A DNA stretch of 64,000 nt from Methyloprofundus sedimenti (GTDB lineage Bacteria > Pseudomonadota > Gammaproteobacteria > Methylococcales > Methylomonadaceae), in the NCBI RefSeq assembly GCF_002072955.1, contig NZ_LPUF01000001.1:1324896-1388895 (forward strand), in the 5' to 3' direction. A program made the translations under genes and the position numbers. A model generated the notes under the pieces. The model saw only the letters and a program-made list of their open reading frames with translations, had not been told where the DNA came from and made no database searches. This document shows, piece after piece, positions 44,994 through 53,721 of the stretch (position 1 is the first letter of the stretch; every line of letters begins with the position of its first letter).

Positions 44994-46289
44994 TTAGAAG
45001 ATGATGCTGCCTTGTAGCCAGAACTTGTTGGTATCTTTAGTTAATGCCGGGTCATATGCCACGTTGCCATTTACATCGGCTGCATCATAAAAAGCATATT
45101 TGGCGAGTAGTTGATAATGTTTGCCAAATTTTTTGGTGATTAAGAAATCATATTCATTACCATAGTTGATACTGTTAGTGACACTCTGGAAATTATGATA
45201 AACAAACGCCATTTTGATGCCCAGAGGTTCGGCACCCAATGTTGTATTAATATCACGTACACCATCTTTAGGCGTGACCAGGAACTTATCTGCCCAGCCC
45301 TGGAATTTATGATTGGTACCAAAAGGCGTCTGGAAAGCACTGATACCATTGGCGCCTAGCTCTTCTACAGCGCCTTTGAGGGTAACCCCCATAAAGCTGG
45401 CTCCTCCCATAATACTGTAACGCCCCAAAGTAAAGCTATTCGGGTTATTGGCTAAATTAGTCTGGAAACTGTATTCAGCCCGGTAATGCAGTTTTATATC
45501 TTTGGTAATTTTGGGTGAGCCAGTTACACTTAGGCCATATGACTGAGCTGATCGGGCAGCTTGTCCCTTATCATAATCTGAAATCCAAAAACCATAACCA
45601 GTCACACTGGCAATGTCTTTAAATTTATAGTTAGCGTTAGCAAACGGGAATTGAACTTTATCTTTTTGAGACCAGATATTTAGTACCTGACCAATATAGC
45701 CAGTTTTCAAGGTCAAATTGTCTATAGATTTATTGGTGACGAAAACTGAGTCATAGGTTTGCTCCATTTGACGCCAACCAACATTACCGATGAAACGTGA
45801 GTCGTCAATAATGATTCGCTGTCTACCACCAATAATTGCTGTATCTGGAATACCTTTATAGCTTACCCATAACTGATTTAATTCACTTGCCTGAGGATCA
45901 GCAACAACTTCACGGTTCGGATCAAAGCTAGGACTTGCAAGGGGGGCAAAGTAATCTTTTTGTAAGGCAAGGTCGCCTTCAAATTCAGCAAAAGCTTGAA
46001 AACTTTTGAATGCAGGCGTCAAATAACCAAGGCGTAAACGTATTGTATTGGCATACGCTGTCTCCCGGCCATTGTCGGCAACATCGGCCAATTCAAAACG
46101 GTAGCGTAAATCAACTTTAAACTGGCCGTATTTTGCATCATCCTGATTAAGTTTTAAGGCACTTTCGACAGATTTATCGAAATCATAAGCAACAGCAGGT
46201 TGTATATCAAGGGCTGCCAGGATGACAGAGGACAAAGCTGTTTGAATTAAACGCTTAGGTTTCAGGGTATTGTTTAGTTGTGCAGGCAT
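44994..46289 (-). CDS. alginate-export-type outer-membrane porin
   Basis: 431 residues with a signal peptide ending near PAVA. DLRYRFELADVADNGRETAYANTIRLRLGYLTP and GGRQRIIIDDSRFIGNVGWRQMEQTYDSV (read in part) are characteristic of the alginate_exp barrel family; the protein ends in IIF. AGGAGA precedes the ATG. It begins 27 bases after the nitrate ATPase gene, so it probably provides outer-membrane entry for nitrate in this operon. Confidence 0.85.
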   Translation of the reverse strand: MPAQLNNTLKPKRLIQTALSSVILAALDIQPAVAYDFDKSVESALKLNQDDAKYGQFKVDLRYRFELADVADNGRETAYANTIRLRLGYLTPAFKSFQAFAEFEGDLALQKDYFAPLASPSFDPNREVVADPQASELNQLWVSYKGIPDTAIIGGRQRIIIDDSRFIGNVGWRQMEQTYDSVFVTNKSIDNLTLKTGYIGQVLNIWSQKDKVQFPFANANYKFKDIASVTGYGFWISDYDKGQAARSAQSYGLSVTGSPKITKDIKLHYRAEYSFQTNLANNPNSFTLGRYSIMGGASFMGVTLKGAVEELGANGISAFQTPFGTNHKFQGWADKFLVTPKDGVRDINTTLGAEPLGIKMAFVYHNFQSVTNSINYGNEYDFLITKKFGKHYQLLAKYAFYDAADVNGNVAYDPALTKDTNKFWLQGSIIF

Positions 46290-46316
46290 AAGAGTACTCT
46301 CCTAAGGTAATTAAAA

Positions 46317-48059
46317 TCAATGTGCTTTATCGCATTCAGCCAGGAAGGTTAATAAACTTTCTCGGTATTTATAATAATCTGGATGCGCTAATAAATTTTT
46401 TCGTGTTCTGGGTCTAGGTAAATCAATTTCTTCGATTTTACCGACTTTGGCATTAGGTCCATTACTCATCATGACCACGCGGTCGGCTAATAAGATAGCT
46501 TCATCGACATCATGAGTGACCATAATCGCAGTCACCCGGGTGCGTTGCCACACTTCCATTAACACTTCCTGTAATTCCCAGCGCGTTAATGAGTCAAGCA
46601 TGCCAAAGGGTTCATCGAGTAATAATAATTTTGGTGACAGGGCAAAGGCACGTGCAATCCCGACGCGTTGACGCATGCCATTAGATAGTTCGCCAGCTTT
46701 TTTAAATAAAGAATCACCTAATCCCACACGGGTAATATAGTATTCGACGATATCATTGCGTTCTGATTTGGTCGCATGGGGATAGACTTTGTCTACACCT
46801 AATAAAACGTTTTCAAAAGCCGTCAGCCAGGGGAACAAACTGGGGGCTTGAAAAACTACACCACGGTCAGGACCTGCGCCAGAGACTTCTTTATTGTCCA
46901 GAATAATCCCGCCCTCGGAGACCTCATTTAAACCTGCTGTCATAGAGAGTACAGTCGATTTTCCACAACCTGAATGGCCAATAATAGAAATAAACTCGCC
47001 TTTTTTTATGCTGAGTTCAAAACCATCGACTACTTTAACGGTGCTGTTGCCATCGGGGGTAGGGTATATTTTCGATAACTGGGAAAATTCCAGGTATTTA
47101 GGCTTGCCGATATCATCTTTTGTAGGTTTTAGTGCTGAATGATCATGCTGCCAGTCATTACTGGTATTGGGACGGACATTAGGCAGAATAATTTTATCAC
47201 CACCTTCCTGACTGGATTTTTCAATCCCGATATCCATCAAGTATTTAGTAATTTCAGCACGTAGACGTTTAAATTCTTCGTTGTGATTCAGTGCCGTTCT
47301 GTCTCTAGGACGTGGAAGATTAATATGGAAATCAGGCCCCAGTGTTGCGTCAGGTCCAGGGTTTAACGGTATAACGCGATCCGCCATATAAATAGCTTCA
47401 TCGACATCATTAGTTATTAAAACAACAGTTTTCTTTTCTTTTTCCCAGATACTGATGATTTCATCTTGCAAATTACCTCGGGTTAAGGCATCCAGGGCAC
47501 TGAGAGGTTCATCTAATAATAAAATATCAGGGTTTGCCGCCAGGGCGCGTGCCACGTTAACTCGTTGACGCATACCACCTGACAGTTCAGCAGGCTTTTT
47601 ATCCATGGCATGGCCTAAGCTGACCATTTCTATGTATTTTTTGCTATGCGTGGCACGTTTTTCAGATGACCAATGTTTAAAAATTTCGTCGACAGCCAGA
47701 GCGACATTTTCAAAAACAGTCAGCCAGGGCATGAGTGAGTAATTTTGAAAAACCACACCTCTGTCAGGGCCTGGAGAGGTGATAGGCTCTCCATGTTTTA
47801 ATAAATCTCCCGTGCTCGGTTGAATGAGTCCGGCAATGGCAGAAATCAATGTGGTTTTGCCGCTACCGGAAAAACCAACAATGGCGATAAATTCTCCGTC
47901 TCTAACATCTAAATTAATGTTTTTTAAGATAGATGTTTTTGCTTTGCCTTCACCATAGGATTTACAAACATTTTTTAATTCTAATAAGGGTTTGACTGCA
48001 TCATTTGATGCAATTAGTTTTGCGTTGTCGCGCATAATATCTTTTTCTAGTGCTGACAT
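46317..48059 (-). CDS. nitrate ABC transporter ATPase, two fused NBDs (NrtC/NrtD-like)
   Basis: 580 residues with two ABC domains. Domain 1 has GFSGSGKTT, LSGGMRQRV and ILLLDEPLSALD; domain 2 has GHSGCGKST, LSNGMRQRV and LLLLDEPFGMLD. The H-loop of domain 1 reads ITNDVDEA, replacing the usual histidine by asparagine, while domain 2 has VTHDVDEA. So only one ATP site is probably fully catalytic. It pairs with nrtB, 12 bases upstream. Cyanobacterial NrtC and NrtD are separate chains, so this is a fusion with no NrtA-like tail. Confidence 0.9.
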   Translation of the reverse strand: MSALEKDIMRDNAKLIASNDAVKPLLELKNVCKSYGEGKAKTSILKNINLDVRDGEFIAIVGFSGSGKTTLISAIAGLIQPSTGDLLKHGEPITSPGPDRGVVFQNYSLMPWLTVFENVALAVDEIFKHWSSEKRATHSKKYIEMVSLGHAMDKKPAELSGGMRQRVNVARALAANPDILLLDEPLSALDALTRGNLQDEIISIWEKEKKTVVLITNDVDEAIYMADRVIPLNPGPDATLGPDFHINLPRPRDRTALNHNEEFKRLRAEITKYLMDIGIEKSSQEGGDKIILPNVRPNTSNDWQHDHSALKPTKDDIGKPKYLEFSQLSKIYPTPDGNSTVKVVDGFELSIKKGEFISIIGHSGCGKSTVLSMTAGLNEVSEGGIILDNKEVSGAGPDRGVVFQAPSLFPWLTAFENVLLGVDKVYPHATKSERNDIVEYYITRVGLGDSLFKKAGELSNGMRQRVGIARAFALSPKLLLLDEPFGMLDSLTRWELQEVLMEVWQRTRVTAIMVTHDVDEAILLADRVVMMSNGPNAKVGKIEEIDLPRPRTRKNLLAHPDYYKYRESLLTFLAECDKAH

Positions 48060-48071
48060 ATTTGACTCCGA

Positions 48072-49091
48072 TTAGAGATTGTTACCATCAAAAGAAAAGA
48101 TATTTTGTAAAGACTGCATAATGCGGTCCAGAATAAAACCGATAATACCGATGGTGAACACAGCCACCATAATTCTACCCAGGGAATGCGAGCTGCCATT
48201 CTGAAATTCATCCCAGACGAATTTACCTAAGCCCGGGTTTTGCGCCAGCATTTCGGCTGCAATTAAAACCATCCAGCCCACACCTAATGACAAGCGCATA
48301 CCAGTGAAAATATAGGGCAGGGCAGAAGGCAAAATGATTTTTCTGATTTGTGTGTACCAGTTAAGGCGTAACACTTTACCAACGTTAACCAGATCCTTAT
48401 CAATGGAAGCAACACCGACCGCAGTATTAATTAAAGTTGGCCATAAAGAGCATAAGGTCACAGTGATTGCCGAGGTTAAAAATGATTTTTCAAACCAGGA
48501 ATCATCGGTGGTGACGTAAAGCGCACTGACAATCAAGGTAACAATAGGCAGCCAGGCTAGCGGGGAAACCGGTTTAAAAATCTGTATTAAAGGGTTAATA
48601 GCAGTATTAAACAGTGGACTCATGCCGCAAATAATACCGACGGGTACAGCAATAATAGTGGCAATAAAAAAACCGGCAAATACAGTATATAAGCTGGTAA
48701 TAATCTGATCCCAGTAAGTTGCTTTTCCTGTATAAGGACGCTTTTTTATTTCAGCGTCAGGGTTTTTGGCTAACTTCTTTGCATTGCGGGCTTCCTGGCG
48801 CTGGTGAAAAGCGACTTCTTTTAGGCGTTCTTCCTTATGATCAGCTACTAAACCGCCTACTTCATGCCAAACAGCGGAGGGGCCAGGGATTGTTCCTAAG
48901 CTGGTATGAATTTGCGTTGCGGAGGCACTCCACAATCCGAGGAATATGATAAAGGCTATAATGGGCACGCCCATGATTAACCAGAGTTGCTTGACTTGCT
49001 GTGTCGGGTTTTCGCCGGCAGCTATTTTAACGAAAGGTACAAACCACGTAAGTCCCGTTATATTAAAGAATTTGATCAGTTGATTGGTCAT
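48072..49091 (-). CDS. nrtB: nitrate ABC transporter permease
   Basis: About 339 residues from ATG 49091, preferred over ATG 49115 because an AGG lies nine bases before it. Six membrane segments; the BPD motif region reads SALPYIFTGMRLSLGVGWMVLIAAE. FKPVSPLAWLPI is the NrtB/SsuC family signature. An unusual charged insert (residues about 80-120, rich in Lys and Glu) separates the first two helices. It works with NrtA and the fused ATPase. Confidence 0.92.
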   Translation of the reverse strand: MTNQLIKFFNITGLTWFVPFVKIAAGENPTQQVKQLWLIMGVPIIAFIIFLGLWSASATQIHTSLGTIPGPSAVWHEVGGLVADHKEERLKEVAFHQRQEARNAKKLAKNPDAEIKKRPYTGKATYWDQIITSLYTVFAGFFIATIIAVPVGIICGMSPLFNTAINPLIQIFKPVSPLAWLPIVTLIVSALYVTTDDSWFEKSFLTSAITVTLCSLWPTLINTAVGVASIDKDLVNVGKVLRLNWYTQIRKIILPSALPYIFTGMRLSLGVGWMVLIAAEMLAQNPGLGKFVWDEFQNGSSHSLGRIMVAVFTIGIIGFILDRIMQSLQNIFSFDGNNL

Positions 49092-49240
49092 TGTTGGATA
49101 CCTGTTTTGCGGCATTGCATAAATAATCGATTGTCTTTATATTTTTTTAACAAGAGAGATACATCCTTGTATCAAAAAACTTCCTTATTAAAAGTAGCTT
49201 ACAACTATCCTACATAGGGGGAAGGAAGGCTTGGCTCAAG

Positions 49241-50641
49241 TTAGTCTATGATTTTTCCACCCACAACTTTTTGATTACCTTTTAGACCAATCGAGAATTT
49301 GGATAAATAGGCATTAGGGTGTGAGCCATCGTAGATAATATTATCGATAAAGTCTTTTTGTGGTGGTTTGAAGCCTGATTCGTTATCAAGCGGGAAATCA
49401 ATTGCATTGGCTTTGCCCTCAGCAATCAATTCTTTAGCTGCTTTCATATAGATGTCTGGACGGTAAACTTTTTTCGCAATTTCCATAAACCAGGCATCTG
49501 ATTTAGGTTCGTTGATTTGTCCCCAGCGACGCATTTGTGTCAAATACCAGATGGCGTCGCTGTAATACGGGTAAGTCGCTTTGTTTCTAAAGAATGTATT
49601 AAAATCAGGCATCGGGCGTTTGTCGCCTTTTTCATACTCAAAAGTACCGGTCATGCTATTCGCGATAACATCGTAGTCAGCGCCTACATATTTACTTTCA
49701 GATAAGATCTTGACTGCTTCCGGACGGTTTTTGTTATTGTCCGCATCGAGCCAGATTGCCGCACGAATAAGCGCTTTAATAACAGCAAGGTGAGTATTTG
49801 GATTTTTATCTGCCCAGGCTTTACTGACACCAAAAACTTTTTCAGGATTATCTTTCCAGATTTCATAATCGGTAATAACGGGAACACCGATCCCCTTAAA
49901 TACAGCTTGTTGATTCCATGGCTCACCTACACAATATCCATAAATAGTATCTGCTTCCATCGTTGCAGGCATTTGTGGTGGAGGCGTAACTGACAACAGG
50001 ACATCTGCATCAATTTTTCCGCTGGTATCTTGTGGTGGTGCATAATAACCAGGGTTAAGACCGCCAGCCGCTAGCCAGTAGCGTAATTCGTAATTATGTG
50101 TAGATACAGGGAATACCATGCCCATATTAAACGGCTTACCTTCACTTTTATATTTTTCGACGACTGGCTTTAATGAACTGGCTTTAATAGGATGGATCGG
50201 TTTACTAGCTTCCATAGGGACATGAGCTTTCATTTGAGCCCAGATGTTATTGGAAACGGTAATTGCATTGCCGTTTAAATCCATGCTGAAAGCCGTGATA
50301 ATATCGGCTTTAGTTCCAAAACCAATGGTCGCTCCCAGCGGCTGACCAGCGAGCATGTGTGCACCATCAAGTTCGCCGTTAATAACGCGGTCTAATAATA
50401 CTTTCCAGTTGGCTTGTGCTTCTACCTGGACAAATAAGCCTTCATCTTCGAAGTAACCCTTTTCGTAGGCAATGGCTAAAGGTGCCATATCGGTTAATTT
50501 AATAAAACCAAATTTAAGGTCTTCTTTTTCAAGGTTTTCAACTGCATTAGCAGCAGAACAAATTGTCAGAGTTGTTGCTGTCAAAGCAACTGATAGTGCT
50601 GAGGTTAATTTTCTTAAAGTAAACATAGTCGTTTCTTTCAT
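49241..50641 (-). CDS. nrtA: nitrate ABC transporter substrate-binding protein
   Basis: About 466 residues from ATG 50641, chosen by GAGGA upstream. The signal peptide ([21 protein letters not shown]) shows it is periplasmic, so it is the transporter's binding protein and not a cytoplasmic NasS sensor. [36 protein letters not shown] and [16 protein letters not shown] are NrtA/CmpA family features. The leader carries ANTAR hairpins, an intrinsic terminator and a sigma-54-like promoter. Confidence 0.93.
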   Translation of the reverse strand: MKETTMFTLRKLTSALSVALTATTLTICSAANAVENLEKEDLKFGFIKLTDMAPLAIAYEKGYFEDEGLFVQVEAQANWKVLLDRVINGELDGAHMLAGQPLGATIGFGTKADIITAFSMDLNGNAITVSNNIWAQMKAHVPMEASKPIHPIKASSLKPVVEKYKSEGKPFNMGMVFPVSTHNYELRYWLAAGGLNPGYYAPPQDTSGKIDADVLLSVTPPPQMPATMEADTIYGYCVGEPWNQQAVFKGIGVPVITDYEIWKDNPEKVFGVSKAWADKNPNTHLAVIKALIRAAIWLDADNNKNRPEAVKILSESKYVGADYDVIANSMTGTFEYEKGDKRPMPDFNTFFRNKATYPYYSDAIWYLTQMRRWGQINEPKSDAWFMEIAKKVYRPDIYMKAAKELIAEGKANAIDFPLDNESGFKPPQKDFIDNIIYDGSHPNAYLSKFSIGLKGNQKVVGGKIID

Positions 50642-50673
50642 GGATATCCTCGGTGAGAACAATAATTTTTTAC

Positions 50674-50739
50674 AAAAAAAAAGCGTCTACAAACTGAATG
50701 CATAACTGGGGGGGGAAATGCATTCCGATTGAAGACGCC
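50674..50739 (-). terminator. leader terminator of nrtA
   Basis: On the minus strand GCGTCT and AGACGC enclose a second stem, AATGCAT with ATGCATT, and nine T follow (50682-50674). It lies between promoter and start codon, about 35 bases before the nrtA ATG, so it must be bypassed for expression. Its upstream arm shares GTCT with hairpin P2. Confidence 0.85.
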
Positions 50740-50766
50740 TTTGTCTGGTTGGCTCAGCTTTGAGCC
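50733..50766 (-). promoter_or_regulatory. ANTAR-type tandem hairpins in the nrtA leader
   Basis: P1 (50751-50766) is GGCTC-AAAGCT-GAGCC. P2 (50733-50746) is AGAC-AAAGGC-GTCT. Both have six-base loops with A at position 1 and G at position 4, the ANTAR consensus, separated by four bases. P2 uses GTCT, part of the terminator's left arm, so forming P2 should prevent the terminator. This matches NasR/NasT/EutV antitermination. The likely binder is the protein at 61651-62232. Confidence 0.8.
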
Positions 50767-50806
50767 CTTATTTAAACCCCGCCGTTGGAGTTATATGTTT
50801 ATGTCT

Positions 50807-50825
50807 ATGCATTTGGCATGCCAAA
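50807..50825 (-). promoter_or_regulatory. sigma-54-like promoter of nrtA
   Basis: On the minus strand TTGGCATGCCAAATGCA has GG-N10-GC spacing. A start about 12 bases downstream would leave about 30 bases before P1. TTTGGCATGCCAAA is itself palindromic, so it could also be a binding site. Confidence 0.6.
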
Positions 50826-50932
50826 ATGTAAGGGTAAAAATATATTACTTAAAAAATCGTTTTAATTCAGTTGTTTATGTTGTTATATTTCAATTAGACA
50901 AGCTGGTGGCAGTTGTTTTAACGAGATCATAT

Positions 50933-50949
50933 TGCACTAAAACAGGGCT
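50933..50949. promoter_or_regulatory. NtrC-like site upstream of nrtA
   Basis: TGCACTAAAACAGGGCT resembles the NtrC dyad (TGCAC-N7-GTGCA). The left half is exact and the right half has three of five bases. It sits about 110 bases above the -24 element. Confidence 0.4.
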
Positions 50950-50992
50950 TTATTTCGTACTTGCGCACAAAAAAGAGAGCGTGGAGCATATT

Positions 50993-51916
50993 TTAAAAAA
51001 GAAAAGTGACGACAGCTGTGAGTGCACCTTTATCAATCACAGGCACTGCAAGCAAAGAGCTAATGGCTGCCGGGTCGGATGTTGCACCATTGATATTGCT
51101 TTTACCAATAACGGGAACCCCGGTAAGCCAGGCTCGACCAACTGAACCTTCGCCTTTAGCGATGGTTTTACTTTCAAAGATACTGGCCAAGGCGTTATTT
51201 TCTTTTCCGTAAGCCGTCTGGCAGAGTAATTTTTTATGTTCTTTATCTGGTAACCATATTTGCATACGCTTGGCTATGGGGGTGGATTTGGCTGATAAGA
51301 AAGTCATGATGTAGACTTGCTCCTGATGGATGGCAACGGGTATGCCGATGCCTTTGGTGATTTCTGCCTTTTTGGCATCCCTGCTTCTAATAAACACAGG
51401 GCTGTTGCCTATATCTTCCATGATAATAGGGCACTCTTTTTCCCAGACAATGCCGGGTAAGCCACTGCCTTTTAGCAATGTGGTTTTACGGGAAATTTTT
51501 TCAAAATAGTCTAAGGTTCCGTAGTACCCATCTATGACATTGAGCTCATTATTGTGCTCAGGAGTGTTGGCCCAGACTTCGATTGCGCCCATATGATTTT
51601 CATCCCCTCCGCATAGAAACACAATGACAGCCATTAAAAACTCGCCTGCCATGACTGGCATACCTATTGCGCAGGTTAGTCCCGCTTTTTGCGCGGCCTC
51701 TGTTCGTTCATAATATGGGCTTTCTAATTCGGTAATAATAATAGGATGTCCTGCTGCCCAGACATTGCCAGGGAGGCCCTGTTGATAGGCAAATTGTTTG
51801 CGCGCACTGATTTCGCCAAATTCCTTGAACTTTCCATAAATACCATCGGCTAATTCAAGATGAGTGCGTTGTTTATTAGGAATCCAGATTTCAGTAATTT
51901 TAATAAATGTTTTCAT
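50993..51916 (-). CDS. protein of three tandem GAF-like domains
   Basis: About 307 residues from ATG 51916; no strong ribosome site. Three repeats of about 100 residues share a pattern: an IW start, a motif LPGNVWAAGHPIII / LPGIVWEKECPIIM / SVGRAWLTGVPVIG, and a closing strand FLMAVIVFLCGG / YIMTFLSA / LTAVVTFLF. There is no effector domain. GAF domains bind small ligands or partners. It lies upstream of nrtA on the same strand, separated by the nrtA promoter, so a role in sensing nitrogen or redox state is possible but unproven. Confidence 0.7.
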   Translation of the reverse strand: MKTFIKITEIWIPNKQRTHLELADGIYGKFKEFGEISARKQFAYQQGLPGNVWAAGHPIIITELESPYYERTEAAQKAGLTCAIGMPVMAGEFLMAVIVFLCGGDENHMGAIEVWANTPEHNNELNVIDGYYGTLDYFEKISRKTTLLKGSGLPGIVWEKECPIIMEDIGNSPVFIRSRDAKKAEITKGIGIPVAIHQEQVYIMTFLSAKSTPIAKRMQIWLPDKEHKKLLCQTAYGKENNALASIFESKTIAKGEGSVGRAWLTGVPVIGKSNINGATSDPAAISSLLAVPVIDKGALTAVVTFLF

Positions 51917-52674
51917 CAAGTTAATTTTGTTTATGGTTCTATGCTCGATATACAACTATAGAAAGCATTAATAGTCATTTCCAGTCTTGCTGACTTTATA
52001 CAGAATATAGGCTTTGTTACTCAATGGAATTCTAGCTAAGTGGGCTGCTATATTCTAGTCTGATGGCTGCATATTATTTCCTGATTACCCATAACCCTCA
52101 GCCATATTCAAGCTCGCTCGTCATTCCTGCATGTTGTTAGCAGGAATCTATAGGCCTAAGCAATAGATTCCCGATAAAAGACTTCAGGAATGACGAAGTC
52201 GGTTTTTTATAAAAAACTGATATTAAGGCTTTTTTCATAATGGTTGAGCCTTGTACGTAATCAAGTATTATTTTATAACGCTTATTTGAGGCATCAAGAT
52301 GCTGTTATATGCATACATTATACCGGTGATAAAACAATACAAAAATAATTGGCATTTGTCGTGCCAAGCTGCTTGAAATCTTTTATTTATTGAGTAATTT
52401 ATCTATATTTCAATAGGATATGTATACCATTCTGGTTTTGTGCAATAAATAATATTTACCATGTTGAGTTACGCGCATTGAGATGGTGCGTATGTGTTGG
52501 CATATGCGCTATTATGGTGATTACGGTGTGTAGTAGGCGAATCCTCTGTCGCTAAGTGATTGATTATCCATTTGCCCGCGCTTAGGATATTTTACTTTTA
52601 GGGTCAGGCTAGATTTTAAAGTGGTATAAAACCTGCTTGATAATATATGACTATTTATATAAGGAAAAAATAAT
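51917..52674. other. intergenic, about 750 bases
   Basis: No gene. It contains a palindromic repeat at 52119-52195 and a TTGGCATTTGTCGTGCCAA dyad at 52349-52367 that also fits GG-N10-GC, but that lies about 310 bases before the next gene and may be chance. Confidence 0.5.
52119..52195. repeat. REP-like palindromic repeat
   Basis: CGTCATTCCTG and CAGGAATGACG close the ends, with GCAGGAATCTAT and ATAGATTCCCG inside. It resembles the widespread GTCATTCCnG repeat family of Proteobacteria. No transposase nearby. Confidence 0.6.
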
Positions 52675-53652
52675 ATGTCCAAAATGAGTCATATCAGTGT
52701 TATTGAAAAGTATGATGAGCACCATAATGAAATTCATAGCATGCTATCTTCTATTTTGACCTGTTTCTCCGATGAAAAAGTGTTTGAACTAAATCAAAAA
52801 GACTTAAAAGAGATGCTTAATTCTTTATGTAGCTATTATCCTTTTATTAGCCTGTTGTACCTACTGGATGAATCTGGCAAGCAAATAAGTATGAATGTTC
52901 CGGGGATGAATTTTAAAAATCAGCCCAAAATCGGGCGTGGTTTAGATAGAAGTAAACGTCCTTATTATTTATTAGCAATGAAGTCTGATTCGGTTGCTGT
53001 CACAGAGCCATATTTATCCAGTATCAAAAGGGAGCTATGCCTTTCAACCAGTATTAAAGTGTGTGATAACAGTGGACAGCTTCTCGGTTTTATCGTCCTG
53101 GATATTGATTTGTCGGCAATCTTGTCCTTTTTAACCGGGGATAGTAAGCGTAAACATTTTGAGCCCTATTTTAAAGCAATGTACTCGTTGATTGTTCTCG
53201 GCCTATTTGCTGTTTCACTGATTTTATTGTATGCGGCACTGAGGGAATGTATGCAAGTGCTACATATTTTAATATATCAACCCGGTGAGATTGTTATGCC
53301 ATTTGGTGTAGTAATTTATTTAACCCTGGCACTGGCCATTTTTGATTTAGCCAAGACCACTCTGGAAGAAGAGGTACTCTTATATAAGGATATATTGCGC
53401 CATAGTTCAACTCGGCGAACGATTACCCGTTTTGTTGCAGCGATTATTATTGCAGTCTCAATTGAAGCATTATTAATGATTTTTAAATCTGCCTTACATG
53501 ATGGCGAGCATATGCTGGATGCAGTCTGGGTAATGTTGGCATCGGCCATGCTACTACTGGCGCTGGGAGTTTATATCTATCTCGGTAGTAAGGCGGAAGT
53601 CATGTTGGTTAAGGGGCGCAATAAAGTAAATACAGGCGACAGAAGTGGATAA
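52675..53652 (+). CDS. membrane sensor protein with PDC/Cache-like domain
   Basis: 325 residues. An N-terminal domain (LLYLLDESGKQIS, GLDRSKRPYYLLAMKSDSVAVTEPYLSSIKRELCLSTS) has the pattern of a PDC ligand-binding domain, and is followed by four or five membrane helices and a basic tail. There is no kinase or output domain, and no obvious signal peptide before the PDC domain, so the domain may be cytoplasmic. The next gene, 70 bases on, encodes an EAL protein, so the two may form one signalling unit. Confidence 0.7.
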   Translation: MSKMSHISVIEKYDEHHNEIHSMLSSILTCFSDEKVFELNQKDLKEMLNSLCSYYPFISLLYLLDESGKQISMNVPGMNFKNQPKIGRGLDRSKRPYYLLAMKSDSVAVTEPYLSSIKRELCLSTSIKVCDNSGQLLGFIVLDIDLSAILSFLTGDSKRKHFEPYFKAMYSLIVLGLFAVSLILLYAALRECMQVLHILIYQPGEIVMPFGVVIYLTLALAIFDLAKTTLEEEVLLYKDILRHSSTRRTITRFVAAIIIAVSIEALLMIFKSALHDGEHMLDAVWVMLASAMLLLALGVYIYLGSKAEVMLVKGRNKVNTGDRSG

Positions 53653-53721
53653 TTGATTTTTATTAGCAGAATAAAGATACAAAATAATAATTAATCTATA
53701 CACAGGATTTTACACAGACAA

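Noticed and set aside
50729-51145. Plus-strand frame across the nrtA leader
   Set aside because: It overlaps the leader hairpins and the GAF gene on the other strand; translation resembles nothing and is explained by chance.
52349-52367. TTGGCATTTGTCGTGCCAA as a sigma-54 promoter
   Set aside because: It fits GG-N10-GC, but lies about 310 bases before the next gene and is a palindrome that may have another role.
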